From assembly GCA_947165145.1 (NCBI GenBank), contig CAMUZG010000004.1:1-64000 (forward strand): a stretch of DNA of 64,000 bases. The letters are read 5' to 3'. Shown here piece by piece: positions 10,401-17,857 of the stretch (its first letter is position 1; each line of letters begins with the position of its first letter). The notes beneath the pieces are model-generated. The model searched no databases, had not been told where the DNA came from, and saw nothing but the letters and a program-made list of their open reading frames with translations. The position numbers were made by a program, and so were the translations under genes. The stretch comes from an uncultured Selenomonadales bacterium (GTDB lineage: Bacteria > Bacillota > Negativicutes > Selenomonadales > Selenomonadaceae).

Positions 10401-10776
10401 TGGAAAATGCGTGACGATTCACGACGGCTACGACTTCAATCGCCAAGAAAAAATTCGGCGAATTTGCAACTACAGGCAGCGCACGGGCAAAACGATTCCG
10501 TTGCGAGTTTGTTGGCAGTCCGAAGGCGGCAAGAACTGTTGCGCTTGCGAAAAATGTTATCGGACGATCTGCGGCATTTTGGCGGAAGGTGACAACCCCG
10601 TTGATTACGGTTTCACGACGTACACGGCGGACACGTTGGAGAAAATGCGCGCGGATTTTCAAAAGCCCGACTTCAAATATCGTTCGCTGACGTGGCAGAT
10701 TATTCAAGCGCGATTCCGTGAGCGTCCCGAAAATTTGCCGAAAGAATTAGCGTGGCTTATGGAGATTAAATTCTAA
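7480..10776 (+). CDS. Three-domain protein: family 2 glycosyltransferase + polysaccharide pyruvyl transferase + PP-loop/Cys-cluster domain
   Basis: A 1098-residue fusion. Residues 5-110 are a canonical GT-A domain (SVIVPMYNVEKYIKFCVDSV, LVDDASPDD, FLDSDDYLLPDAL). About 368-665 match polysaccharide pyruvyl transferases (FLIGTPEHGNLGDQAIALGE, then a nucleotide-binding half with VITDRFHGVIFSF), which add pyruvate ketals to sugars. The C-terminal 380 residues contain a PP-loop-like SGGADSFDTL (840-849) and a cysteine cluster (C1011, C1020, C1021, C1023, C1026), suggesting an ATP-pyrophosphatase fold with a bound metal; its substrate is unknown. There is no signal peptide. ATG 7480 has GAGGTGATG upstream. 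It probably acts with the preceding gene on one envelope glycan. Confidence 0.8.
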   Translation: MAKNPSVSVIVPMYNVEKYIKFCVDSVLKQTFKDFEVILVDDASPDDCFKLCKKIYGDNKKVRIVRHKENLGLGAARNTGIKTSRGKYVYFLDSDDYLLPDALEKFFNAAEKNNADVVHAAGRYELVQNDNDPVGKGTLTLRWEGYSQEGFLRNDVKYRLDKHWKTYDTRSNAWLCFCRKDFLEKNQIEFLPIISEDEPFSFALFCFAKKYYILHEAFYVHLLRPGSIMRSFEAKRFKQGVESLVLVGEYVEKILDEKVPRSDKNDSWRDSFMMVLFSRFTNNHTAPYYGSDKIKLSVNNAVKKILQPSFGADEPFVRFFFNYFHFYQKRSKAVTLKAQQLAQQNKQLQTSMTMFIDKQPALLKFMATIKSDAKKIFLIGTPEHGNLGDQAIALGELRVLRNYFPTHEIVEIPRSFFFGEFGKAFMKLGWEKYVRRTDAIFLIGGGNFGNLWLNNEKLRRFIVKKFPENKIVVFPQSIHFTADDDGRAQLATSQKIYNAHKDLHIMTRDKNSFDFAQKFFPQVKSYLLPDTVTVLQGITDDVDIDRKGVLFILRGDKEKVRDEEKIQSLQKYLAEKKIPFETADTVLNESITPDNREEKVRAMLMKIRASKLVITDRFHGVIFSFITRTPVLAFKSLDTKISSGIAWFKNLPMIFSAEDRTLADMQNFIDENYFAAAAEVETSDALNVKFDTDSREKFTRALNKIFGTNKNILPPAVRRIKLDAINIDKRRITYKYSVDGSLKKVFSGAEFYVSYNADISRTPKDIAVIPFLCNVLPIAWVFDAEIVVDELDNDFYEHLAEIKKGYVDMYPRIKFGGKLTVGKLIKHNYEVSDETATFFSGGADSFDTLIAHAEEHPTLITLFGADVKLSDIDGCNLVRQHARDIAAQFQCKNLLIASTFRRVLNEGLLSKYVQPLANDGWWHGFQHGIGIISHVAPYAYLQRLKQVYMASSFSREYTDYTCASNPTIDNHVRVGKCVTIHDGYDFNRQEKIRRICNYRQRTGKTIPLRVCWQSEGGKNCCACEKCYRTICGILAEGDNPVDYGFTTYTADTLEKMRADFQKPDFKYRSLTWQIIQARFRERPENLPKELAWLMEIKF

Positions 10777-10787
10777 ACAGTTCAAAC

Positions 10788-11651
10788 TCAACCTTTGAGC
10801 CTGCCGACTCGATAGCCGAAAAATTTTGCGGCGTCCCTAAAGATTGCTCCGAAGCAGTCGAGGGGATTTTTTTTTGCAAGCGCGGAAAGTTTCATCAAGA
10901 CGAATTTTTTGCCGGCACCTTCAGCCGAACCGAACGTCTCGCGAATCCACGGCTCTTGCGCGTGGAATTTTCCGATCTCCACGTAACGACGAAATTCCTG
11001 CGCGGCAGTGTAATTGTGGCTGTGGAAAACTTGAGCGTCCGCCGCATAAAAAATTTTCCGCCCGTCAAGCAACATCTTCGCCGCAACGAACATATCTTCG
11101 CTCAACGGCACGTGACTCGGAAAACCGCCGACACTTTCGAGCGCGTCAACACGATACGCAGCGAACGAATTCGACGCAAACGCCGTCTTCAGCCCAAAAA
11201 TTTTTCTGTCGTCGAAGGAGCGCAGTTGGCTTTCGGCAGGATAATTGAACGCCCGCAGAAATTTCGCCTCGTTGGTGGCGTTGACGTGCGGCAGTTGTCG
11301 ACCGTAGCTTAAACCGACCGATTTATCCGCGCCGAAAATTTTTACCAGCTTCGCGAGCGATTCGTTGTCGCGGAGCAAAACGTCCTGCGTCAAAAAAATT
11401 ATCACGTCAAGCGGCACGCGCTCAAGCAAAGTTTCCAATGCAAGCTGTCGTGTCGCGCCGTGATTGAAAGTTTTGCGCGGGATTGTCAGCACGTCGACGC
11501 CGAACTTTTCCGCGAGCCGAACGGTTTCGTCAGTTGATTCGCTGTCGACGATTAATTTTCGCGTCTGCAATGACTGCGCGGCGATTTGTTCAAGCAACGT
11601 TTGGAATTGTGCGCCCGCGTTGAGCGTCGGGATTATCAAGCCGCAGTTCAT
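10788..11651 (-). CDS. Family 2 glycosyltransferase (rhamnosyltransferase-like)
   Basis: A 287-residue GT-A enzyme. It starts MNCGLIIPTLNAGAQFQTLL and has IVDSESTDET, a DVIIFLTQDVLL metal-site region, and LSEDMFVAAKMLLDGRKIFY in the acceptor half. The arrangement is that of dTDP-rhamnosyl transferases used for O-antigen or wall polysaccharides, but the donor cannot be read from sequence. It converges on the preceding fusion gene, 11 bp from its end. Its ATG overlaps the stop codon of the 80-residue gene upstream (4-bp ATGA overlap), so translation is probably coupled. Confidence 0.85.
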   Translation of the reverse strand: MNCGLIIPTLNAGAQFQTLLEQIAAQSLQTRKLIVDSESTDETVRLAEKFGVDVLTIPRKTFNHGATRQLALETLLERVPLDVIIFLTQDVLLRDNESLAKLVKIFGADKSVGLSYGRQLPHVNATNEAKFLRAFNYPAESQLRSFDDRKIFGLKTAFASNSFAAYRVDALESVGGFPSHVPLSEDMFVAAKMLLDGRKIFYAADAQVFHSHNYTAAQEFRRYVEIGKFHAQEPWIRETFGSAEGAGKKFVLMKLSALAKKNPLDCFGAIFRDAAKFFGYRVGRLKG

Positions 11652-11890
11652 ATTTTTTTGTCGGCAAAGGGGTCGTAACCCATATCAATCGCCGCCGCCA
11701 ATGCATTGTGCGCCCACATGTCAACGATTTGCGGAACGGAGTCTTCGCCGCGCCAACTGAATCCGAGTTTTTTAAGAGCCTGCCAAAAATCCTCTTTGGT
11801 CGCGAAAGTTGCAGCAAAGTCACGCGCCTTTTGACGAGCCGCATCGCTTGTGCTTAGCGGTTTGCCCTTGGAAAAATCTTTCATCGTCAT
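11648..11890 (-). CDS. Conserved small protein of unknown function (80 aa)
   Basis: I do not recognise a family. The protein is soluble, has no signal peptide, and reads as a helical domain with aromatic residues (FWQALKKLGFSWRGEDSVPQ, then VDMWAHNALAAAIDMGYDPF). The ATG at 11890 has GGAGG 8 bp upstream. It overlaps the downstream glycosyltransferase start by 4 bp, which suggests translational coupling and perhaps a shared role. It is preceded on the same strand by a secreted protein gene 28 bp away. Confidence 0.7.
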   Translation of the reverse strand: MTMKDFSKGKPLSTSDAARQKARDFAATFATKEDFWQALKKLGFSWRGEDSVPQIVDMWAHNALAAAIDMGYDPFADKKI

Positions 11891-11918
11891 AACGATACCT
11901 CCAAAAAATTATTTGTTG

Positions 11919-12488
11919 TCAATCGGTCGCCCGTGCGGAAAAACAAATCGAATCGCCCGAAATTTTATTCCCGAAGTCGCCGAGACCGGCATTGATGCTA
12001 CAAGTGATTCCGTCGCGGCTTACTTTCGGCGAAAGATTTCCGCTGTCAAATGCCTTGAAGAGATTATTAATCGTCACGGCGGTTTCATTCCAACGCCAAA
12101 GTTCGGGGTCAGCGTCGCCATGAATCGAATATGCACCGACGCCGCACATGATTTTAAAATTCACGGCATGCGAAACAATTTCGTCGTGTAACGGCTCATG
12201 AACCGTCAAAATATTACCTGATTTGCCGAATAAAACTTCCATCGCCAAATATTTTTGACTTGTCTTGAAAGAGACACCGATTTTATCCCCGTTCATGCTC
12301 ACCGGCTCAAAGCCTTGCAGTTTAAGATTTTTGCGCAATTCGGCGTTCGGAATGCATTTGTCGAGATTGGCATTGTATCTTTGCATGAATTCTTCGGGCG
12401 TAATGCTGAAAACTTTTTCGTCAGCAGAACCGCAATTCGTCGACAAAATGGCAAAAATTATCGTCAACGCAACCAAAAACTTCCTCAT
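11919..12488 (-). CDS. Secreted or periplasmic protein of unknown function
   Basis: A 189-residue protein with an N-terminal hydrophobic export signal (MRKFLVALTIIFAILSTNCG). The cysteine at residue 19 is in a poor lipobox (STNC), so soluble periplasmic release is as likely as lipidation. The mature part shows no family I can name; it has a mixed alpha/beta look, with VNFKIMCGVGAYSIHGDADP in the middle. The ATG has GGGAGG upstream. It lies between the macro-domain gene and the 80-aa gene on the same strand. Confidence 0.7.
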   Translation of the reverse strand: MRKFLVALTIIFAILSTNCGSADEKVFSITPEEFMQRYNANLDKCIPNAELRKNLKLQGFEPVSMNGDKIGVSFKTSQKYLAMEVLFGKSGNILTVHEPLHDEIVSHAVNFKIMCGVGAYSIHGDADPELWRWNETAVTINNLFKAFDSGNLSPKVSRDGITCSINAGLGDFGNKISGDSICFSARATD

Positions 12489-12567
12489 CGGAAAATCGCC
12501 TCCCGCAAAATTTTATGGTTGCATTGTACATAAAAGCGCGAGCAATGTCTTAACTTCGCAAGTGAAT

Positions 12568-13512
12568 TTAAAATGTCGGAAGATTTTTTTCGTAAAGTTC
12601 ATCGTTCACGGCGTCAATGTCAAAAATTTTTCGCCGAATGCAAGAAATTATCGCCGCGTCCAATTCGATTGCGTCTGAAAGCGTGTAACCTGCCGCCGCC
12701 AAAAAGTTTTGCGCCTCGTCAAGCGGCAACTCAAGCGCAAGGGCAAAAGCGGTTGCAGTTTTCTTGCTCGGCTGATAATTTTCTTTCGTGCGAATGTCGG
12801 AAAAAACTTTCGCGCTGACGTTGGCGGCAGTGTACACCGCAGAATTTTTCAGCCCGCGACTTTTAATCAGTTCAAGCAGTTGCTCGCGGAAATTTTTGCC
12901 GAAATTTTTGTCGGGGATGTTCAGCTTTTGCAAGCCGCGCAGATATTTCAGACCGCCGCTGTATTCTTTGAGCTCCGCCGAAGCGACAAATTTGTCCTCG
13001 ACGACCTCAACGACGTTATGAAAAATTTTTTGGCTGAGTTCAAAAATTTTCCTGCCGAACACCGCAAGAATCACAAACATTTCATGATCGAACAGGAAAT
13101 TTTGAATCTCGTTGACGGCAATCTTCAACGCGGCGTCTTGCGGGAAATTGTTTATGCCCGTCGCCAAAATCGGGAAGGCGACACTCTTGCAACCGTTTTC
13201 AAGCGCAAGACCGAGAGATTTTTTGTAACACGAACGCAAAAGCCCGACTTCGCCCGAAGTGCCGCCGTTCCAAATCGGCGCGACTGTGTGAATGATGATC
13301 TGCGCGGGCAAGTCGAATGCGGGCGTTATCTTGGCGTCGCCGAAATTTATCACGCCGATTGCCTCGCGTGCGGCAAGCAACTTTTCTTTACCTGCGGCAA
13401 GATAAATCGCGCCTTCGGTGCCTTTGCCGATAATCGGCTTGTGGTTCGCGCTGTTGACGATTGCGTCGGCTTTGATGTTGATGATGTCGTCGCGAACGAT
13501 TTGCAGAGGCAT
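12568..13512 (-). CDS. Macro domain protein with C-terminal HTH-like domain
   Basis: Residues 1-150 are a macro domain that would bind or hydrolyse ADP-ribose or O-acetyl-ADP-ribose. It shows DDIINIKADAIVNSAN, the glycine-rich GTEGAIYLAAG, HTVAPIW, and SVAFPILATGINNFP. About residues 200-285 look like a Cro/C1-type helix-turn-helix (NVSAKVFSDIRTKENYQPSK, then ATAFALALELPLDEAQNFLA). A nucleotide-responsive regulator is possible, but DNA binding is inference. The ATG has GGAGATGAT upstream. It follows mutS2 by 18 bp, so the two are likely co-transcribed. Confidence 0.82.
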   Translation of the reverse strand: MPLQIVRDDIINIKADAIVNSANHKPIIGKGTEGAIYLAAGKEKLLAAREAIGVINFGDAKITPAFDLPAQIIIHTVAPIWNGGTSGEVGLLRSCYKKSLGLALENGCKSVAFPILATGINNFPQDAALKIAVNEIQNFLFDHEMFVILAVFGRKIFELSQKIFHNVVEVVEDKFVASAELKEYSGGLKYLRGLQKLNIPDKNFGKNFREQLLELIKSRGLKNSAVYTAANVSAKVFSDIRTKENYQPSKKTATAFALALELPLDEAQNFLAAAGYTLSDAIELDAAIISCIRRKIFDIDAVNDELYEKNLPTF

Positions 13513-13530
13513 TTTATCATCTCCAAAAAA

Positions 13531-15906
13531 TTATTTTATCGTGACGAGCGTCGCGCCGGTGCCGCCTTCGTCCAAGTCAGCGAATTGGAAGTTCGCGACA
13601 GCACCGCTTCTTCGCAAAAATTCGTGAACGCCTTGCCGCAACGCACCCGTGCCTTTGCCGTGGATAATCAGAATTTGCTTGAGTCCGGAAATTTGAGCGT
13701 CGTCGATGAATTTGCCGCAAATGTGTTCAGCCTCGTCGACGGTCATGCCGCGAATATCAATGCTCCGTGTGACGGTCGCCGCCTTCTGCAACAGTCCGAG
13801 TGTGCCGCGATTTTGATTCGTTGTCGGCGGCGGAAGTTCTTGCTGTTGATTGCGGCTGACGAATCGGCACGAAGAAGTTTTGACGGTCGTGCGCATTGCG
13901 CCGATTTGCACGCTGAGTTCGTCGCCGTCCTTTTCGATTGCAAGCACGGTGCCTTTCTGGTCGAGCGGCTTGATATAAACCGTGTCGCCGACGAAAATTT
14001 TTTTCTTGTCGATGCGCGTGCCGACGTGTTTTTCCGCAATGATTCCCGTCGCCGAATCGATTTCAGCCTCGCGGAGTTTGTCGCGCGATTGTTGAATGAC
14101 CTGTTGCCGACGTTTAATGCCTGCGTCGTCGAATTGTTCTTTAAGTGCGGCGATAATTTCTTCAGCCTCGCGTTTGGTCTCGCGAACCATTGCGGCGGAT
14201 TTTTCTTTCGCTTTGCGGATAATGTCGCCCTTCGTCTTGGCAATCTCGTCGCGCATTTCAGCAATTTTTTTCTCGTGCTTGATGACTTGCTGTTGACGCT
14301 CAAAAATTTCGGCGTTGCGTTGTTCAAAAGTCATGCGTTCCTGTTCGAGTGCAGAAATTACGCGCTCAAAATTAGCGTGGTCGGCGGTGATGAGTTGTTT
14401 TGCGCGAAGAATTACACTTTGCGGCAAGCCGAGACGTCGGCTGATTGCAAAAGCGTTGCTCGCGCCAGGAATGCCGATTAACAGCTTGTAAGTCGGTCGG
14501 AGAGTTTCCGCGTTGAATTCGACGCAAGCATTTTCGATACCGTCAGTCGAGTACGCGAAAGTTTTCAGTTCGGAATAATGCGTTGTCGCGATGGTCGCCG
14601 CGCCGATTTGCAAAAGTTTTTCGAGTATCGCCATTGCCAACGCCGCGCCTTCGTCGGGGTCAGTGCCCGCGCCGATTTCGTCGAGCAAAACTAAATCCGT
14701 TGCCGTCACGTCGTCGAGAATCGCCACGATTTTTTTCATGTGCGCCGAAAACGTCGATAAACTTTGCTCAATGGATTGTTCGTCGCCGATGTCCGCGAAA
14801 ATGTTCGTGAAGACCGCGATTCTTGAGCCGTGCGCCGCAGGAATGTACAATCCCGATTGCGTCATCAAAGCCAGCAATCCAAGCGTCTTCATGCAAACGG
14901 TTTTGCCGCCCGTGTTCGGTCCCGTGACGAGTAGCATTGAAAAATTTTCGCCGAGTTGTATATCGACCGGCACGACGATTTTTGAATCGATCAGCGGGTG
15001 CCGCGCAGATTTTAAGTCCGTAAAATTTTCGAGCAATGGCTCCGTGGCGTTGAGTTCGCGAGCAAAGCGTGCCTTCGCGAAGAGTAAATCCACTTCCGCC
15101 AAAATTTTTATGTTGTTCGTGAGCACGTCGAGATTTTTTTTAACGGCGTCGCTCAAGTTGCGCAGAATTCTCATGACTTCGTGGCGTTCGGCGGCTTCGA
15201 GTTCCTTGACGCTGTTATTCAAGTTCACGACGCTCATCGGCTCAATAAAAACGGTCGCGCCCGTCGCGGATTGGTCGTGCACGATACCTTGAAATTGCGC
15301 CTTGTATTCGAGTTTGACGGGCAAAACGTACCTGTCGCCGCGCATGGTGACAATCGCGTCCTGGAAAAATTTTTGCTTGCTGGCGTCGTGCAGAATGTCG
15401 AAAATCTCGGATTTGATTCGGCTTTGAGCATTGCGCAAGTCGCGGCGAATTTTTTGGAGTTCGGGAGTTGCCGTGTCGCGAATTGCTCCGTGTTCATCAA
15501 TCGCGTTGTCAAGCTGACGTTCCAAGTTGCCGAGAATTTCAATTTCCATGGCGCGTGATTTGAGTTGCGGCGCGTCAACGTCGGTTTCTTTGAAAAAATT
15601 TTTGACTTGGCGCATTGTGTACATCGTCGACAGCACGTCGAGAAGTTCTTCAGCGTCAGCGACACTTCCCAACGAAATTTTTTTGAACGTCTCGCGAACA
15701 TCTCGAAAGCCTCCGAGCGGCGGCGAACTCACTGCAAAAATTTTAACTGCCTCGGTCGTCAGCGATAAATTTTCGCGCACGGTCTCAAAATCGTCGTCGG
15801 GTTTGAGTTTGACAGCCAATTCCTTGCCGAAAGTGCTTGTCGCGCAATCGCGAAGCCGTGACAGAATTTTATCGAACTCCAGCGTTTTAAAAGCGTCTTT
15901 AATCAT
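13531..15906 (-). CDS. mutS2: MutS2 family ATPase/endonuclease
   Basis: A 791-residue MutS homologue lacking the mismatch-recognition domain. It has the core and lever region (1-300), an ABC-type ATPase with Walker A GPNTGGKT near residue 330 and LLDEIGAGTDPDEGAALA, a long coiled coil (about 515-625, rich in E, K and R), and a C-terminal Smr nuclease domain (IDIRGMTVDEAE, then LIIHGKGTGALRQGVHEFLR). Family members suppress homologous recombination and/or split collided ribosomes. The ATG at 15906 follows AAAGGTTGA. The gene is divergent from tRNA-Ser and heads a same-strand run of five genes. Confidence 0.95.
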   Translation of the reverse strand: MIKDAFKTLEFDKILSRLRDCATSTFGKELAVKLKPDDDFETVRENLSLTTEAVKIFAVSSPPLGGFRDVRETFKKISLGSVADAEELLDVLSTMYTMRQVKNFFKETDVDAPQLKSRAMEIEILGNLERQLDNAIDEHGAIRDTATPELQKIRRDLRNAQSRIKSEIFDILHDASKQKFFQDAIVTMRGDRYVLPVKLEYKAQFQGIVHDQSATGATVFIEPMSVVNLNNSVKELEAAERHEVMRILRNLSDAVKKNLDVLTNNIKILAEVDLLFAKARFARELNATEPLLENFTDLKSARHPLIDSKIVVPVDIQLGENFSMLLVTGPNTGGKTVCMKTLGLLALMTQSGLYIPAAHGSRIAVFTNIFADIGDEQSIEQSLSTFSAHMKKIVAILDDVTATDLVLLDEIGAGTDPDEGAALAMAILEKLLQIGAATIATTHYSELKTFAYSTDGIENACVEFNAETLRPTYKLLIGIPGASNAFAISRRLGLPQSVILRAKQLITADHANFERVISALEQERMTFEQRNAEIFERQQQVIKHEKKIAEMRDEIAKTKGDIIRKAKEKSAAMVRETKREAEEIIAALKEQFDDAGIKRRQQVIQQSRDKLREAEIDSATGIIAEKHVGTRIDKKKIFVGDTVYIKPLDQKGTVLAIEKDGDELSVQIGAMRTTVKTSSCRFVSRNQQQELPPPTTNQNRGTLGLLQKAATVTRSIDIRGMTVDEAEHICGKFIDDAQISGLKQILIIHGKGTGALRQGVHEFLRRSGAVANFQFADLDEGGTGATLVTIK

Positions 15907-15980
15907 TGAATCAACCTTTCAAAAAATTTTCGTGACGTTGCCGCCATTATAGCATTTTCCGCCCGCGCTTGAAAAACTTC

Positions 15981-16009
15981 TTGACAGCAAAGATTTTGAA
16001 TGGTAAACT
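15981..16009 (+). promoter_or_regulatory. Promoter of tRNA-Ser
   Basis: TTGACA (15981-15986), 17-bp spacer ending TGG, TAAACT (16004-16009); the mature tRNA begins 14 bp later. Confidence 0.7.
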
Positions 16010-16022
16010 GCGCAAGTGTCGC

Positions 16023-16114
16023 GGAGAGTTGTCCGAGCGGCTTAAGGAGCACGACTGGAAATCGTGTGTTACGTTGATAGCGTACCGAGGGTTCAAATCC
16101 CTCACTCTCCGCCA
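16023..16114 (+). tRNA. tRNA-Ser (anticodon GGA)
   Basis: A 92-nt class II tRNA. The acceptor arms GGAGAGT/ACTCTCC are perfect. The anticodon loop CTGGAAA gives GGA. A long variable arm follows, the T loop is TTCAAAT, and the CCA is encoded. Confidence 0.96.
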
Positions 16115-16155
16115 GGAATTGCATTCTTACTTGCGTTTCGCGCAAATTGAATATT

Positions 16156-16304
16156 GAAAGTCTCAGCTGTGAACGCAGAGACTTGGTTTCGCCGAACACT
16201 AACTGTACTGACAATCTCGCCAGGGCATACGCAGCAACGAGAGGTTATTGTAGCGCAGCTTCGGATTGAAGTCAGGTTTCTGCGTTGACAGCTGAACTTT
16301 TTTT
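16156..16304 (+). ncRNA. Candidate rod-shaped structured RNA ending in a U tract
   Basis: Between tRNA-Ser and the ABC transporter lies a nested inverted repeat. The outer arms 16163-16179 and 16279-16295 pair at 16 of 17 positions (TCAGCTGTGAACGCAGA against its complement), extended by AAAGT/ACTTT. Inner helices follow: GACTT/AAGTC, CCGAA/TTCGG, ACAAT/ATTGT and CTCG/CGAG, separated by internal loops. The 3' side ends in eight T. The shape is like 6S RNA or a long terminator. The tip has CAGG...AGCA as in SRP RNA but lacks the GNAR tetraloop. It may be read through from the tRNA promoter. The family is unknown. Confidence 0.4.
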
Positions 16305-16336
16305 AATGTGGAATTAGGAATTAGGAATGTGGAATG
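16305..16336 (+). repeat. Degenerate 7-bp tandem repeat tract 1
   Basis: About four units of the GGAATTA / GGAATGT type in tandem, running into the start codon of the ABC transporter gene and supplying its only purine-rich upstream sequence. Confidence 0.7.
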
Positions 16337-17857
16337 ATGACGCTGAAATCCGAACGAAAAATCCTAGTCGAAATTGCCGCGTGCAAACTCGTCGAAGGAT
16401 TTTTTATTTTGCTCGCCGCAAATTTTTTGGTCAGCTTCATCAACGCGCCGTCGGAAAAAATTTTGTTAGCAACGTTCGGATTTTTCGCGGGAAGATTCAT
16501 CATCGCAAGCCGCGCAGAAATATTTTTCGCCCGAATGTCCGCGAACGTTCAAACGACCTTCCGAAAATCAATTCACGAGAAAATTTTCATCAAGGCGACA
16601 CCGAGCGGCGAACTCTTGACGTTGATTTTCGACACGGTGCAATCGCTCGACGAATTTTTTTTGAAAGTCGCGCCGCAAATCGCCTCGACGATAATTTTCC
16701 TGCCGATGTTCATCATCTGCGCGGCAGTCACGGATTTATTGACGGCGGGCATTTTGCTTTTGACGTTGCCGATTGCGCCGGTGCTGTTGTGGCTGATTGG
16801 CAAGTCAACCGCCGAAAAAAATGTTCGCGCGTGGGCTGAACTGCAAAAACTCAACGGCGATTTCCGCGAATTGTTATCGGCAATCACGACGCTGAAAATG
16901 TTCAATCGGCTCGACGCGGGCGCAAAGAAAATCCGTGAGGCGTCACAAAAATCGTCCGCCGCAACGCTCGACGTGCTCAAATTGGCGTTCGTGTCGTCGT
17001 TCGCGCTGGAATTAATCATCACGCTGTCAATCGCGCTGGTCGCCGTGACGTTAGGGCTTCGACTGGTCGCGGGCGGCATCGAATTTCACGCGGCGTTATT
17101 TTTGTTGCTGATTGCTCCCGAATTTTTTTTGCCGATAAGAAAACTCGGCGTGGCGTTCCACGTGACAATTTCCGCGCGGTCGTCAATCGAACGTCTGAAA
17201 AAATTTTTGGTTGACACGGAAAAAATTTCGGGCTCAATCGGAAAAATTTTAATGCCACCGGCAATCACACTCGACAATGTGAGCTTTGCATATCCGCGAA
17301 AAAATTTGCCGACATTGGAACACGTGAGCTTGGCATTCGCGGCGGGCAAAGTCACAGCGTTAATCGGCGAATCGGGCGCGGGCAAGTCGACGTTGCTGAA
17401 ACTTTTGGCGGGACTTTTGCAACCGACTGCCGGCAAAATTTTTTGGAACGAGTTGCCGACTTCGCGGGTGGAAAAAAAATCTTTGCTGTCGAAAATTTCC
17501 TACGCGCCACAAGCTCCGCACCTGTTCGACGCGACATTGAAAGACAATTTCACGATTTTTGACGCGCTCGACGACACGGAACTGAAAAATTTTTTGTCCG
17601 AACTGAATTTGCCGCTGGATTTGAGTTCAAAACAAAAATTGAGCCGCGGACAACTGCAACGGCTCGGATTGATTCGCGCTCTGCTCAAAAATTCGCCGAT
17701 AATTTTGCTCGACGAACCGACGGCCGGTCTCGACGCTCTCACCGAACAAAAAGTTCTCGCGCTGATAAAAAAAATTTCCCTGCGCAAGACGATAATCATC
17801 GCCACGCACAGGGACGCCGTGATTCGATTCGCCGACTCGGTTGTCAACCTCGGTTAG
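16334..17857 (+). CDS. CydD-like ABC exporter, fused permease and ATPase
   Basis: A 507-residue half-transporter. An N-terminal membrane domain of about six segments (1-300) includes the CydD-like stretches LLTLPIAPVLLWLIG and PEFFLPIRKLGVAFHVTISA. The nucleotide-binding domain has Walker A GESGAGKST near residue 350, a signature reading LSRGQLQRLGL, and Walker B IILLDEPTAGLD. CydDC exports cysteine or glutathione to the periplasm and supports cytochrome bd assembly. No cydC or cydAB is next to it, so another substrate or a distant partner is possible. The start is either ATG 16334 or 16337; there is no clear ribosome site, only the heptad repeat. It overlaps the 3' end of nagA, which is convergent. 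Confidence 0.8.
   Translation: MMTLKSERKILVEIAACKLVEGFFILLAANFLVSFINAPSEKILLATFGFFAGRFIIASRAEIFFARMSANVQTTFRKSIHEKIFIKATPSGELLTLIFDTVQSLDEFFLKVAPQIASTIIFLPMFIICAAVTDLLTAGILLLTLPIAPVLLWLIGKSTAEKNVRAWAELQKLNGDFRELLSAITTLKMFNRLDAGAKKIREASQKSSAATLDVLKLAFVSSFALELIITLSIALVAVTLGLRLVAGGIEFHAALFLLLIAPEFFLPIRKLGVAFHVTISARSSIERLKKFLVDTEKISGSIGKILMPPAITLDNVSFAYPRKNLPTLEHVSLAFAAGKVTALIGESGAGKSTLLKLLAGLLQPTAGKIFWNELPTSRVEKKSLLSKISYAPQAPHLFDATLKDNFTIFDALDDTELKNFLSELNLPLDLSSKQKLSRGQLQRLGLIRALLKNSPIILLDEPTAGLDALTEQKVLALIKKISLRKTIIIATHRDAVIRFADSVVNLG

Noticed and set aside
12709-14481. A 590-codon plus-strand open frame opposite the macro-domain and mutS2 genes
   Set aside because: It lies wholly antisense to two clear conserved genes, has no ribosome site, and its composition (rich in Phe, Arg, Asp) is what the opposite strand of this codon usage produces.
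16156-16304. Calling the structured RNA an SRP RNA
   Set aside because: CAGG/AGCA bases match, but the apical tetraloop is ATAC rather than GNAR and the terminal stem is only 2 bp.
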